DNA from: JBKJZO01 sp046715235
GTDB lineage: Bacteria > Actinomycetota > Actinomycetes > BP-191
Length of the DNA: 6,845 nt
Direction of reading: 5' to 3'
Assembly (NCBI GenBank): GCA_046715235.1
Contig: JBKJZO010000171.1
Location: 1 to 6,845 of the forward strand
Positions 1 to 6,845 of this stretch are shown here, piece by piece. Position 1 is the stretch's first letter, and each line of letters opens with the position of its first letter. Position numbers and translations under genes: made by a program. Below the pieces are notes generated by a model. It searched no databases, was not told the origin of the DNA, and saw only the letters and a list, made by a program, of their open reading frames with translations.

Positions 1-1403
1 GTCACGATGCGGTCGGAGATCGACAGGATTTCCGGCAGTTCCGACGAGATGGCGATCACGGCGATTCCGGAATTGGCCAGTTCGAGGATCAGATTGTGCA
101 CTTCAACCTTGGCGCCGACATCGATGCCGCGCGTCGGCTCGTCGACGATGAGCAGCTTCGGCTCGGTCATCAGCCACTTGGCGAGGACGACCTTCTGCTG
201 GTTGCCGCCGGACAGGCTCTGCACCGGCGCATCGAGCGACGAGTGCTTCACGTTCAACCGGGCCGCCCAGTCCTTGGTGGCGGCGCGCTGGGCGGCTCCG
301 GACACCATGAACAACCGGCGCATCCGCTCGAGGACGGTGATGGTCGCGTTGCGCACGATCGACGCGCTCATAAACAGGCCCTGCTGGCGCCGGTCCTCCG
401 GCACCATTGCCATGCCGCGTACGATGCGACTGCCGGTGTCACCGGAGCGCAATGGGGTTCCTGCGAACGTCACCAGGCCGGCGTCGTACGACCGGAGCCC
501 GAAGATGGCCTCGGCGACCTCGCTGCGACCGGCCCCGACCAGCCCTGCCAGCGCGACGATCTCCCCGCTGCGCACGAACAGCGAGACGTCTCGGAAGGTC
601 CCCGCCTGGGTGAGGCCGTCGACATCGAGAATGATCGGGCCCGCGGTCGCCGCCGACTTCGGGTAGAGATCTGAGAGGTCGCGACCCACCATGTCGCGGA
701 TGACCACGCCGACTGTCAGGTCAGCGATCGCGCGATCCGACATCGTGACGCCGTCCCGCATGATCGTGACCCGGTCGCAGATATCGAAGATCTCGTCGAG
801 CCGATGCGTGATGAACACGATGCCGGCTCCACGCTCGCGCAGCCGGCCGATGATACGGGTGAGCCGCTCGACCTCGGACGCAGAGAGCGCCGCCGTCGGC
901 TCGTCCATGATGATCAGTCGCGCGTCGCTGGAGAGGGCCTTCGCGATCTCCACGAGCTGCTGGTCGGCGATCGACAGACCGCGTGCGACCCGGTCCGGCG
1001 CGAGCCGGACGCCGAGCTCGTCGAACAGCCGGCCGGCCTCGGTGCGCATGGCCGACCAGTCGACCCGGTTGCCGGCCACCGGCTGCCGGCCGACGAAGAT
1101 GTTCTCCGCGATCGTGAGGTCGGGGAACAGCGACGGCTCCTGGTAGATCACGGCGATCCCGGACGCCTCCGCGTCACGGGGACCGCTGGGCGCGTACGGC
1201 GCCCCGTTCAGTGACATCCGGCCGCCGTCGAGAGCGTTGATGCCCGCGAGCGCCTTGACGAGGGTCGACTTGCCGGCACCGTTCTCGCCGAGGAGTCCGA
1301 CCACCTCGCCGGCGCGTACGACGAGGCTGGCGCCACGAAGCGCAGGTACGCCCCCGAACGCCTTAGCTGCGGCCTCGACCGCGAGCAGAGGAGCCTCTGT
1401 CAT
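1..1403 (-). CDS. Sugar ABC transporter ATP-binding protein, RbsA/MglA/XylG class (C-terminus cut by window edge)
   Basis: This is the cytoplasmic ATPase of a carbohydrate (CUT2-type) ABC importer; it would drive uptake through separate permease and binding proteins, which must lie outside the window. 467 codons are visible from an ATG at 1401-1403, preceded by AGGGAG. Family members are about 500 residues, so some 30-40 are missing at the left edge. Two ABC domains are seen in tandem. Domain 1 has Walker A GENGAGKST (residues 39-47), Q-loop YQEP (87-90), signature LSIADQQ (143-149), Walker B LIIMDEPT (163-170) and H-loop His200. Domain 2 has the degenerate Walker A GLVGAGRSE (287-295, Arg in place of the catalytic Lys, normal for this family), signature LSGGNQQ (397-403) and Walker B IVDEPTRGID from about residue 419. 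Family assignment is very secure. The sugar cannot be read from the ATPase; a rhamnose-type (RhaT) or other pentose/deoxyhexose role is inference from the divergent lut operon. Confidence 0.95.
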   Translation of the reverse strand, partial: MTEAPLLAVEAAAKAFGGVPALRGASLVVRAGEVVGLLGENGAGKSTLVKALAGINALDGGRMSLNGAPYAPSGPRDAEASGIAVIYQEPSLFPDLTIAENIFVGRQPVAGNRVDWSAMRTEAGRLFDELGVRLAPDRVARGLSIADQQLVEIAKALSSDARLIIMDEPTAALSASEVERLTRIIGRLRERGAGIVFITHRLDEIFDICDRVTIMRDGVTMSDRAIADLTVGVVIRDMVGRDLSDLYPKSAATAGPIILDVDGLTQAGTFRDVSLFVRSGEIVALAGLVGAGRSEVAEAIFGLRSYDAGLVTFAGTPLRSGDTGSRIVRGMAMVPEDRRQQGLFMSASIVRNATITVLERMRRLFMVSGAAQRAATKDWAARLNVKHSSLDAPVQSLSGGNQQKVVLAKWLMTEPKLLIVDEPTRGIDVGAKVEVHNLILELANSGIAVIAISSELPEILSISDRIV

Positions 1404-1410
1404 GATCTCC

Positions 1411-1426
1411 CTTAAATCGTTTCAAT
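1411..1426. promoter_or_regulatory. LacI-family operator-like site O1 (transporter side)
   Basis: CTTAAATCGTTTCAAT is an imperfect inverted repeat around a central CG at 1418-1419 (half-site TTGAAACG on the minus strand). This is the usual form of LacI-family operators. It matches the second site at 1568-1583 at 13 of 16 positions in the same orientation. It lies just downstream of the predicted transporter transcription start and touches the ribosome-binding site, so a bound repressor would block transcription. The regulator encoded next door is the obvious candidate to bind it; that is inference. Confidence 0.65.
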
Positions 1427-1441
1427 ATCGTGGCGATGGAG

Positions 1442-1470
1442 AGTAGACCGGCTGTGATGAGGTTCGTCAA
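1442..1470 (-). promoter_or_regulatory. Putative sigma-70-type promoter of the ABC transporter gene
   Basis: Read on the minus strand, TTGACG (1465-1470) is followed after exactly 17 nt by TCTACT (1442-1447). These match 5/6 and 4/6 of the -35 and -10 consensus. Transcription would start near 1435, leaving a short leader of about 30 nt that contains the operator-like site at 1411-1426 and the AGGGAG ribosome site at 1407-1412. The placement is what one expects for a repressible promoter. It rests on motif matching alone; a second TTGACC at 1472-1477 has unsuitable spacing. Confidence 0.5.
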
Positions 1471-1567
1471 GGGTCAAGTCGGTGCTGACGGCGAAATCGT
1501 GACCTGGCCGTTGCGACAGCGGACGCGCAACCATCTGGGCCGGGCCAACGACTCAATGGGCCTGAAG

Positions 1568-1583
1568 CTTGACACGTTTCAAT
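1568..1583. promoter_or_regulatory. LacI-family operator-like site O2 (regulator/lut side)
   Basis: CTTGACACGTTTCAAT is an imperfect palindrome centred on CG at 1575-1576. Its 14-bp core TTGACACGTTTCAA differs from its own reverse complement at only one symmetric pair. It contains TTGACA (1569-1574), a perfect -35 hexamer for rightward transcription, although no convincing -10 follows at 16-18 nt. It sits 64-79 bp upstream of the regulator start and resembles O1, which suggests autoregulation of the lacI-lutABC operon. Confidence 0.65.
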
Positions 1584-1646
1584 GATCCGGTCACCGTGAC
1601 TGCGGAACACTCGTTTCCAGCCCCGCAGATCGGAGCCTCCCGCCGG

Positions 1647-2678
1647 ATGGCGACCATGAACATCAAGGAGGTCGCCAGAGCGGCGAACGTCTCCGCAGGA
1701 ACCGTCAGCAACGTCCTCAACCATCCTGAGGTCGTCGCTCCCGCGACGACCAAGCGCGTCCTCGACGCGATTGCTGCCCTCGGCTACGTGCGCAACGAGT
1801 CGGCGCGGATGCTGCGGGCCGGTTCGAGCCGGACGATCGCGCTCGTCGTACTCGACATCGCCAACCCGTTCTTCACCGACGTCGCACGCGGTGCCGAAGG
1901 TGTCGCGGAATCCGGCGGCTCGCAGCTGCTGCTCTGCAACAGTGGGCAAAATCAAGCGCGCGAGGACCGGCACCTCGACCTGCTGGAGCAGCAGCGCGTG
2001 CAGGGCGTGCTGATCACCCCGGTCGACGACTCGCACAACACCCGCCTCGACGAACTCGTGGCGCGCGGCACCCCCGTCGTTCTGGTCGACCGCGGCTCGC
2101 GGCGGCGCGACCGGTGCTCCGTCGCCGTCGACGACATGCTCGGCGGGCGGCTGGCCGGCGCGCACCTCGCGGACCGTGGGCACCGGCGCGTCGCCTTCGC
2201 CGGTGGTCCCGCGAGCATCCGGCAGGTGTCGGAACGTCACCACGGCGCGCAGGCGGCTCTGGCCGAATCCGGTGCTGAGCTGATCCTCTTCGAAACCGAC
2301 TCGACGAGCGTCGCGGATGGTCGCAAGGCGGCCGCGGAGATCGCCGACCTGCCGGCCAACCGGCGCCCGACGGCCGTGTTCTGTGCCAACGACCTGGTCG
2401 CGCTCGGCGTACTGCAGGAGATGACGACGCGCGGCGTCCGGATACCTCAGGACCTCGCGATCGTCGGCTACGACGACATCGAGTTCGCCGAGGCCGCGGC
2501 CATCCCGCTGACCTCGGTGCGGCAGCCGCGCGAGCAGCTCGGCCGCGCCGCCGCCGAACTCCTGCTCGACGAGGTTGCGTCGGGGAAACGGCACAAGCAC
2601 CGGCACATCGTCTTCGAGCCCGAACTCGTCGTCCGGGCGTCGAGCAACCACCGACGGCGTACACGCGCAGGCACCTGA
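1647..2678 (+). CDS. LacI-family transcriptional regulator
   Basis: This is a cytoplasmic DNA-binding repressor of 343 residues, the usual length for the family. The N-terminal helix-turn-helix (about residues 5-25, NIKEVARAANVSAGTVSNVL) is followed by the hinge helix NESARMLR (50-57). Leu56 is at the position that, in LacI, inserts into the central CG of the operator. The rest is the periplasmic-binding-protein-like effector domain: DIANPFF (70-76), then the conserved CANDLVALG and IVGYDDIEFA blocks and the TSVRQP block near the C-terminus. I chose ATG 1647, with CGGAG 11 nt upstream; ATG 1656 is nearly as good. An in-frame TTG at 1569 would add 26 non-family residues and lies inside the operator, so I reject it. 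The stop shares one base with the start of lutA (TGATG), so the regulator heads the lut operon. The effector is unknown; a sugar or sugar-breakdown product is likely. Confidence 0.93.
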   Translation: MATMNIKEVARAANVSAGTVSNVLNHPEVVAPATTKRVLDAIAALGYVRNESARMLRAGSSRTIALVVLDIANPFFTDVARGAEGVAESGGSQLLLCNSGQNQAREDRHLDLLEQQRVQGVLITPVDDSHNTRLDELVARGTPVVLVDRGSRRRDRCSVAVDDMLGGRLAGAHLADRGHRRVAFAGGPASIRQVSERHHGAQAALAESGAELILFETDSTSVADGRKAAAEIADLPANRRPTAVFCANDLVALGVLQEMTTRGVRIPQDLAIVGYDDIEFAEAAAIPLTSVRQPREQLGRAAAELLLDEVASGKRHKHRHIVFEPELVVRASSNHRRRTRAGT

Positions 2679-3415
2679 TGCGGGTCGCCCTGTTCGTGAC
2701 CTGCCTCGCCGACACGCTCTACCCATCGGTAGGTACGGCGACGGTGCAGCTGCTCGAACGTCTCGGGCACGAGGTGGTCTTCCCCAGCGAACAGACGTGC
2801 TGCGGGCAGATGCACATCAACACCGGCTACCAGCGGGAGGCCGTGCCGCTCATCCGGCGGCACGTGCGCACCTTCGAGCATGCCGACGCGGTCGTCGCGC
2901 CTTCCGGCTCGTGCGTCGGCTGCGTGCGGCACCAGCACGCGCTGGTCGCGCGCCGGGCGGGTGACGAGGCGCTTGCTGACGCTGCCGCGGACGTCGCCGC
3001 CCGGACCTACGAACTCTGCGAGTTCCTCGTCGACGTACTCGGTGTCGAGGACGTCGGCGCGTACTACCCGCATCGCGTGACCTACCACCCGACTTGCCAT
3101 TCGCTGCGGCTGCTGCGCGTCGGCGACAAGCCACTGCGCCTGCTGCGGCAGGTCCGCGAGATCGACCTCGTCGAACTGCCCGACGCCGACCAGTGCTGCG
3201 GTTTCGGCGGCACGTTCGCGCTCAAGAACTCGGACACGTCGACCGCGATGCTCACCGACAAGATGCGCAACATCGCGGTCACGCAGGCGGAGGTCTGCAC
3301 CGCCGGCGACAGCTCCTGCCTCATGCATTTAGGGGGTGGCATGTCCCGGCTGCGAACCGCGGCGCGCACGGTGCATCTCGCCGAGATCCTTGCCTCGACC
3401 GCACCGGCCTCATGA
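2678..3415 (+). CDS. lutA: L-lactate utilization protein LutA (CCG-domain Fe-S oxidoreductase subunit)
   Basis: LutA, with LutB and LutC, oxidises L-lactate to pyruvate in the cytoplasm (shown genetically for Bacillus subtilis lutABC; YkgE is the E. coli homologue). The 245-residue length is typical. Two cysteine-rich CCG repeats are visible. The first has Cys9, Cys41-Cys42-Gly43 (TCCGQMHINTGY) and Cys79-x2-Cys82 (SGSCVGC). The second has Cys140 (YHPTC), Cys173-Cys174-Gly175 (DQCCGFGGTF) and the DSSCLMH block with Cys214. In related CCG proteins such cysteines bind an iron-sulfur centre. The ATG overlaps the regulator stop by one base, and only a weak GCAGG lies upstream, so translation is probably coupled. 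The stop overlaps lutB by 4 nt. A general Fe-S oxidoreductase or glycolate-oxidase-subunit label is less likely because all three lut genes are present in order. Confidence 0.95.
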   Translation: MRVALFVTCLADTLYPSVGTATVQLLERLGHEVVFPSEQTCCGQMHINTGYQREAVPLIRRHVRTFEHADAVVAPSGSCVGCVRHQHALVARRAGDEALADAAADVAARTYELCEFLVDVLGVEDVGAYYPHRVTYHPTCHSLRLLRVGDKPLRLLRQVREIDLVELPDADQCCGFGGTFALKNSDTSTAMLTDKMRNIAVTQAEVCTAGDSSCLMHLGGGMSRLRTAARTVHLAEILASTAPAS

Positions 3416-4893
3416 CATTCCTCGGGATGCCTGTGCACGCACCGCGCGGCGTCGGGCAGCTGCGTGGCGACACGTCCTTCCCGGCTGCCGCCCGGGTGGC
3501 TCTCGCCAACCCACAGCTGCGCAGCAACATGGGCCGTGCGACCGCCACGATCCGCGCCAAGCGCGCCGCGGTCGTCGCCGAGGTGCCGGACTGGGAGGAA
3601 CTGCGCGAGGCCGGCCGTGCGGTGAAGGCCGCAACGATGGCCACCCTCGACCGCTATCTCGTCGAACTCGAGGAGCGGGTGGCCGCGCACGGTGGCGTCG
3701 TGCACTGGGCGCGGGACGCCAACGAGGCAAACGCCGTAGTGACCGACCTCGTCCGCGCGACCGGTGTCAGCGAGGTCGTCAAGGTCAAGTCCATGGCAAC
3801 GCAGGAGATCGGACTCAACGAAGCGCTCGAGGCGGCCGGCATCACGGCCATCGAGACCGACCTGGCGGAACTGATCGTCCAGCTCGGCCACGACAAGCCT
3901 TCGCACATCCTCGTGCCCGCGATCCATCGCAACCGCACCGAGATCCGCGACCTCTTCGTGCGCGAGATGCCGGGCGTCGACGTCTCCCTGACCGACGACC
4001 CGCGCGTCCTCGCGATGGCGGCGCGCACGCACCTGCGCCGCAAGTTCCTGACCGCCAAGGTCGCGGTGAGCGGTGCCAACTTCGGGATCGCTGAGACCGG
4101 CACGCTGTCAGTTGTCGAGTCGGAGGGCAACGGGCGGATGTGCCTGACCCTGCCGGAGACGCTGATCACCGTGATGGGCATCGAGAAGGTCGTGCCGACC
4201 TGGCAGGACATGGAGATCTACCTGCAGCTGCTCGCGCGCTCGGCGACCGGCGAGCGCATGAACCCGTACACCTCGTTCTGGACGGGCGTGCATCCGGGCG
4301 ACGGGCCGCAGGCGTTCCACCTGGTCCTGCTCGACAACGGCCGCACCGCGACTCTCGCCGACCCTGCCGGACGTGACGCCCTGCATTGCATCCGCTGCAG
4401 CGCCTGCCTCAACGTCTGCCCCGTCTACGAGCGCACCGGTGGGCACGCGTACGGATCGGTCTACCCCGGCCCGATCGGCGCGGTGCTGTCGCCGCAGCTG
4501 ACCGGCATCGAGGACAACGCGTCGCTGCCCTACGCCTCGACGCTGTGCGGCGCGTGCTACGACGTCTGCCCGGTCAAGATCGACATTCCGCAGATGCTCG
4601 TGCACCTGCGCGCCAAGCATGTCGAGACCCGGCGGGCCGACCACCGCACGCCGAGCCCGGAAGGCGCCGCGATGGGTGCCGTCAGCTGGGCGATGTCGTC
4701 GGCGTGGCGGTGGCGGGTGGCGCAGCGGCTGTCACGGGCCGGTCGGTTGCTCGGCCGCCGCAGCGGCCGGATCCGCAGGCTGCCACCGCCGCTCTCGGCG
4801 TGGACCCGCAGTCGCGATCTGCCGGTGCCGCCGGCGGAGACGTTCCGCGAGTGGTGGGAGCGGACGCACTCGGCCGATGCCCGCGCCCGATGA
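3412..4893 (+). CDS. lutB: L-lactate utilization Fe-S protein LutB (LUD domain plus two 4Fe-4S motifs)
   Basis: This is the electron-transfer core of the LutABC lactate oxidase. It has 493 residues, close to the family norm. The N-terminal half is a LUD (DUF162) domain, with VKSMATQEI near residues 125-133 and IAETGTL at 226-232. A ferredoxin-like segment follows with two clusters: CIRCSACLNVCP (Cys326, 329, 332, 336) and CGACYDVCP (Cys379, 382, 386). The C-terminal part is basic and ends with the family-typical LPVPPAETFREWW block. The start ATG at 3412 overlaps the lutA stop as ATGA. The open frame runs back to 3094, but that part lies inside lutA in another frame and has no LutB-like sequence. 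No good Shine-Dalgarno sequence precedes the ATG, so coupling to lutA is likely. No truncation or missing ligand is seen. Confidence 0.95.
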   Translation: MTFLGMPVHAPRGVGQLRGDTSFPAAARVALANPQLRSNMGRATATIRAKRAAVVAEVPDWEELREAGRAVKAATMATLDRYLVELEERVAAHGGVVHWARDANEANAVVTDLVRATGVSEVVKVKSMATQEIGLNEALEAAGITAIETDLAELIVQLGHDKPSHILVPAIHRNRTEIRDLFVREMPGVDVSLTDDPRVLAMAARTHLRRKFLTAKVAVSGANFGIAETGTLSVVESEGNGRMCLTLPETLITVMGIEKVVPTWQDMEIYLQLLARSATGERMNPYTSFWTGVHPGDGPQAFHLVLLDNGRTATLADPAGRDALHCIRCSACLNVCPVYERTGGHAYGSVYPGPIGAVLSPQLTGIEDNASLPYASTLCGACYDVCPVKIDIPQMLVHLRAKHVETRRADHRTPSPEGAAMGAVSWAMSSAWRWRVAQRLSRAGRLLGRRSGRIRRLPPPLSAWTRSRDLPVPPAETFREWWERTHSADARAR

Positions 4894-5522
4894 CCGCGCG
4901 CGACGACGTACTCGCTCGGGTCCGGTCCGCCCTCGCCGGCGGCACCCACCCTGTCGAAGACATCGTGCGGGGTTACGACGCCGTCGGGGCGCGCGCGCCC
5001 GGGAGCAGTCTGCTCGTCGATCTCTTCGAGGAACGCCTGCTCGACTACAAGGCGTTCGTACGGCGTACCGATGCGGTCGGCGTACCCGAGGCGATTGCAG
5101 CTGTCATTGCGGAGCGGCTGGATTCGACGGCTTCTGTCGTCGTGCCTGCCGGCCTCGGCGCCGGGTGGGTGGACGCTGCGCGATCCGTCACAGACGACGG
5201 CAGCATGTCGGCGGCCGCACTCGACGAGATGGGCGCAGTCGTGACGGCGTGCGCTGTCGCGATCGCCGAAACCGGCACGATCGTCCTCGACGCCGGCCCC
5301 GACCAAGGTCGGCGCGCGATCAGTCTGGTTCCCGACCTGCACATCTGCGTGGTCCGCGCGGATCGGATCGTCGACAACGTGCCGGACGCGCTTCGGTTGC
5401 TCGACGCGACGCGGCCGTTGACGTTCATCAGCGGCGGCTCCGCGACGAGCGACATCGAGCTGCAACGGGTCGAAGGCGTCCACGGCCCGCGCACCCTCGA
5501 GGTGATCATCGTCAGCGGCTGA
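4890..5522 (+). CDS. lutC: L-lactate utilization protein LutC (LUD domain)
   Basis: LutC is the third component required for LutABC-dependent lactate oxidation; its exact chemical role is not established. The protein has 210 residues and consists of one LUD/DUF162 domain. AETGTIVL (126-133) and SGGSATSDIELQRVEGVHGP (181-200) are the family hallmarks. The start ATG at 4890 forms ATGA with the lutB stop; an in-frame open stretch runs further upstream but belongs to lutB in another frame. No Shine-Dalgarno-like sequence precedes the start, so translational coupling is expected. It is the last gene of the operon, with a hairpin 16 nt after its stop. Confidence 0.94.
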   Translation: MTARDDVLARVRSALAGGTHPVEDIVRGYDAVGARAPGSSLLVDLFEERLLDYKAFVRRTDAVGVPEAIAAVIAERLDSTASVVVPAGLGAGWVDAARSVTDDGSMSAAALDEMGAVVTACAVAIAETGTIVLDAGPDQGRRAISLVPDLHICVVRADRIVDNVPDALRLLDATRPLTFISGGSATSDIELQRVEGVHGPRTLEVIIVSG

Positions 5523-5537
5523 GGGCACGCATGCAAT

Positions 5538-5572
5538 AGGCGGCCTCCGTGATGGAGACCGCCTTTGCCTTT
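5538..5572 (+). terminator. Rho-independent terminator of the lut operon
   Basis: AGGCGG-C-CTCC (5538-5548) pairs with GGAG-A-CCGCCT (5554-5564) across a 5-nt loop, with one internal C/A mismatch. A broken T-rich tract (TTTGCCTTT, 5564-5572) follows on the plus strand. It begins 16 nt after the lutC stop and 19 nt from the clpC stop. It best serves the lut operon; on the minus strand the hairpin is followed by ATTGCAT rather than a T run, so a role for clpC would be weaker. The whole gap between the convergent genes is only 60 nt. Confidence 0.75.
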
Positions 5573-5582
5573 GCTTGGTGGG

Positions 5583-6845
5583 TTACTCCGCTGAGCCTGC
5601 TGCCGCCTCGACCGGAGGGGAGTCGGGTACGACGATCGGCTTGTCCTCGCCACGGAAGGTGAACTTCGCTTCGGCGTCCTCGCCTTCGACGTCCACGACA
5701 ACGATCTGGCCGGGGCCGATCTCCTTGTAGAGGATCTTCTCGGAGAGGCTGTCCTCGATCTCGCGCTGGATCGTGCGCCGCAGCGGCCGCGCACCGAGGA
5801 CCGGGTCGTAGCCCTTCTTGGCCAGCAACGCCTTCGCGGGCGGGGTGACCTCGATGGACATGTCCTTGTTCTTCAGCGCGATGTCGACCCGGGTGATCAT
5901 CATGTCGACGATCGTGACGATCTCGTCCTCGGACAGCTGGTGGAAGACGACGATGTCGTCGACGCGGTTGAGGAACTCCGGCCGGAAGTGCTGCTTGAGC
6001 TCTTCCTGGACCTTGTTCTTCATCCGGTCGTAGTCGACCCGCTTGTCGCCACCAGAGGCGAAGCCGAGGCTCAGCCCCTTGGAGATGTCACGGGTGCCGA
6101 GGTTGGTGGTCATGATCAGGACGGTGTTCTTGAAGTCGACGACTCGGCCCTGCGAGTCGGTCAGCCGGCCGTCCTCGAGCACCTGCAGCAGCGTGTTGAA
6201 GACGTCGGGGTGGGCCTTCTCGACCTCGTCGAAGAGCACGACCGAGAACGGCTTGCGGCGCACCCGCTCGGTGAGCTGGCCACCCTCTTCGTAGCCGACG
6301 TAGCCGGGAGGAGAGCCGACGAGACGCGAGACCGTGTGCTTTTCCATGAACTCGCTCTTGTCGAGCTGGATCAGGGAGTCCTCGTCGCCGAACAGGAACT
6401 CGGCGAGCGTCTTGGACAGCTCGGTCTTACCGACGCCGGACGGGCCGGCGAAGATGAACGAGCCACCGGGACGCTTCGGGTCCTTGAGGCCGGCGCGCGT
6501 GCGCCGGATCGCCTGCGATACAGCCTTGATGGCCTGCTCTTGGCCGACGATGCGATGGTGCAGTTCGTCCTCCATGTGCAGGAGCCGCTCGGTCTCCTCC
6601 TCGGTCAGCTTGAAGACAGGAATGCCGGTCCAGGTGGCGAGGACTTCGGCGATCTGCTCCTCGTCAACCTCGGCGACAACGTCCATGTCGCCGGCCTTCC
6701 ATTCCTTCTCCCGCTGCGCCTTCTCCGCGAGCAGGGTCTTCTCCTTGTCGCGCAGCGCCGCGGCCTTCTCGAAGTCCTGCGCGTCGATCGCGGACTCCTT
6801 GTCGCGGCGTACGCCGGCGATGCGCTCGTCGAACTCGCGCAGGTC
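5583..6845 (-). CDS. clpC: ATP-dependent Clp protease ATP-binding subunit ClpC, C-terminal half (N-terminus outside window)
   Basis: ClpC is the hexameric AAA+ unfoldase that feeds substrates to ClpP in the cytosol. 420 residues are visible, about half of the roughly 850 expected; the reading frame is open to the right edge, so the in-frame ATG at 6684-6686 is internal. First comes the end of the middle region, with a UVR-like motif (AQDFEKAAALRDKE). Then the second AAA+ domain: GIPV segment, IVGQEQAI, Walker A GPSGVGKTE (Lys codon 6426-6428), GSPPGYVGYEEGG, Walker B VVLFDEVEKAHPD, sensor 1 LIMTTNLGT, SLGF (matching the ClpP-contacting loop), arginine finger FRPEFLNRVDD and sensor 2 GARPLRR. 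The tail is short and acidic/alanine-rich, ending GSAE before TAA. The sequence closely resembles actinobacterial ClpC1 as I recall it. It converges on lutC and is probably unrelated in function. Confidence 0.96.
   Translation of the reverse strand, partial: DLREFDERIAGVRRDKESAIDAQDFEKAAALRDKEKTLLAEKAQREKEWKAGDMDVVAEVDEEQIAEVLATWTGIPVFKLTEEETERLLHMEDELHHRIVGQEQAIKAVSQAIRRTRAGLKDPKRPGGSFIFAGPSGVGKTELSKTLAEFLFGDEDSLIQLDKSEFMEKHTVSRLVGSPPGYVGYEEGGQLTERVRRKPFSVVLFDEVEKAHPDVFNTLLQVLEDGRLTDSQGRVVDFKNTVLIMTTNLGTRDISKGLSLGFASGGDKRVDYDRMKNKVQEELKQHFRPEFLNRVDDIVVFHQLSEDEIVTIVDMMITRVDIALKNKDMSIEVTPPAKALLAKKGYDPVLGARPLRRTIQREIEDSLSEKILYKEIGPGQIVVVDVEGEDAEAKFTFRGEDKPIVVPDSPPVEAAAGSAE

Noticed and set aside
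287..322. Arg instead of Lys in the second Walker A of the ABC ATPase (GLVGAGRSE) as possible inactivation. The gene position of this motif is about 517-543 on the minus strand.
   Set aside because: A degenerate second nucleotide site is the normal state in the RbsA/MglA family, so this is not decay. The coordinates given here are not the motif itself; the motif position is the one stated in the text.
7..1446. Several plus-strand open frames of 69-219 codons over the transporter gene.
   Set aside because: They are antisense to a clear two-domain ABC ATPase with intact Walker and signature motifs.
1569..1646. An in-frame TTG at 1569 could extend the LacI regulator by 26 residues.
   Set aside because: The added residues are not like the start of LacI-family proteins, whose helix-turn-helix begins within a few residues of the initiator. 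The TTG also lies inside the operator-like palindrome.
1467..2726. A long open frame (419 codons) on the minus strand opposite the regulator.
   Set aside because: It is a high-GC antisense shadow of the LacI-family gene, with low-complexity Arg/Asp/Gly-rich sequence and no recognisable motifs.
3082..4032. A 316-codon minus-strand open frame opposite lutA/lutB.
   Set aside because: The plus-strand genes have full family motifs across the same bases, and the antisense product has no domain-like pattern.
4386..4889. Upstream extension of the lutC reading frame.
   Set aside because: This stretch is lutB in another frame. The LutC family start fits ATG 4890, which overlaps the lutB stop in the ATGA arrangement seen at the previous junction.

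Overview
The window is high-GC DNA with strong G/C preference at third codon positions. It carries an actinobacterial-type ClpC (AAA+ unfoldase) and a LacI-family regulator, which fits a high-GC Gram-positive actinomycete. Genus cannot be fixed from this sequence.

Layout. (1) Positions 1-1403, minus strand: most of a two-domain sugar ABC-transporter ATPase of the RbsA/MglA/XylG class, cut by the left window edge about 30-40 residues before its expected end. (2) Positions 1404-1646: a divergent control region with two related 16-bp LacI-type operator-like sites and a plausible promoter for the transporter. (3) Positions 1647-5522, plus strand: four tightly overlapping genes, lacI-type regulator, lutA, lutB and lutC. 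Each stop overlaps the next start by 1 or 4 nt. (4) Positions 5538-5572: a hairpin followed by a T-rich tract, read as the terminator of the lut operon. (5) Positions 5583-6845, minus strand: the C-terminal half of clpC, convergent to lutC and cut by the right window edge.

How the genes work together. LutABC is the iron-sulfur/LUD-domain system that oxidises L-lactate to pyruvate. Here it is co-transcribed with a sugar-type LacI repressor and lies back-to-back with a sugar ABC transporter. The two operator-like sites, one at each divergent unit, suggest that this one repressor controls both sugar uptake and lactate oxidation. An economical explanation is a catabolic locus for a sugar whose breakdown gives L-lactaldehyde and then L-lactate, such as L-rhamnose or L-fucose. 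That substrate is inferred: no enzyme specific to a sugar lies inside the window. ClpC is a housekeeping neighbour with no evident link. I see no mobile element, CRISPR array, tRNA, rRNA or wholly new gene family. The regulatory architecture is the most interesting part.
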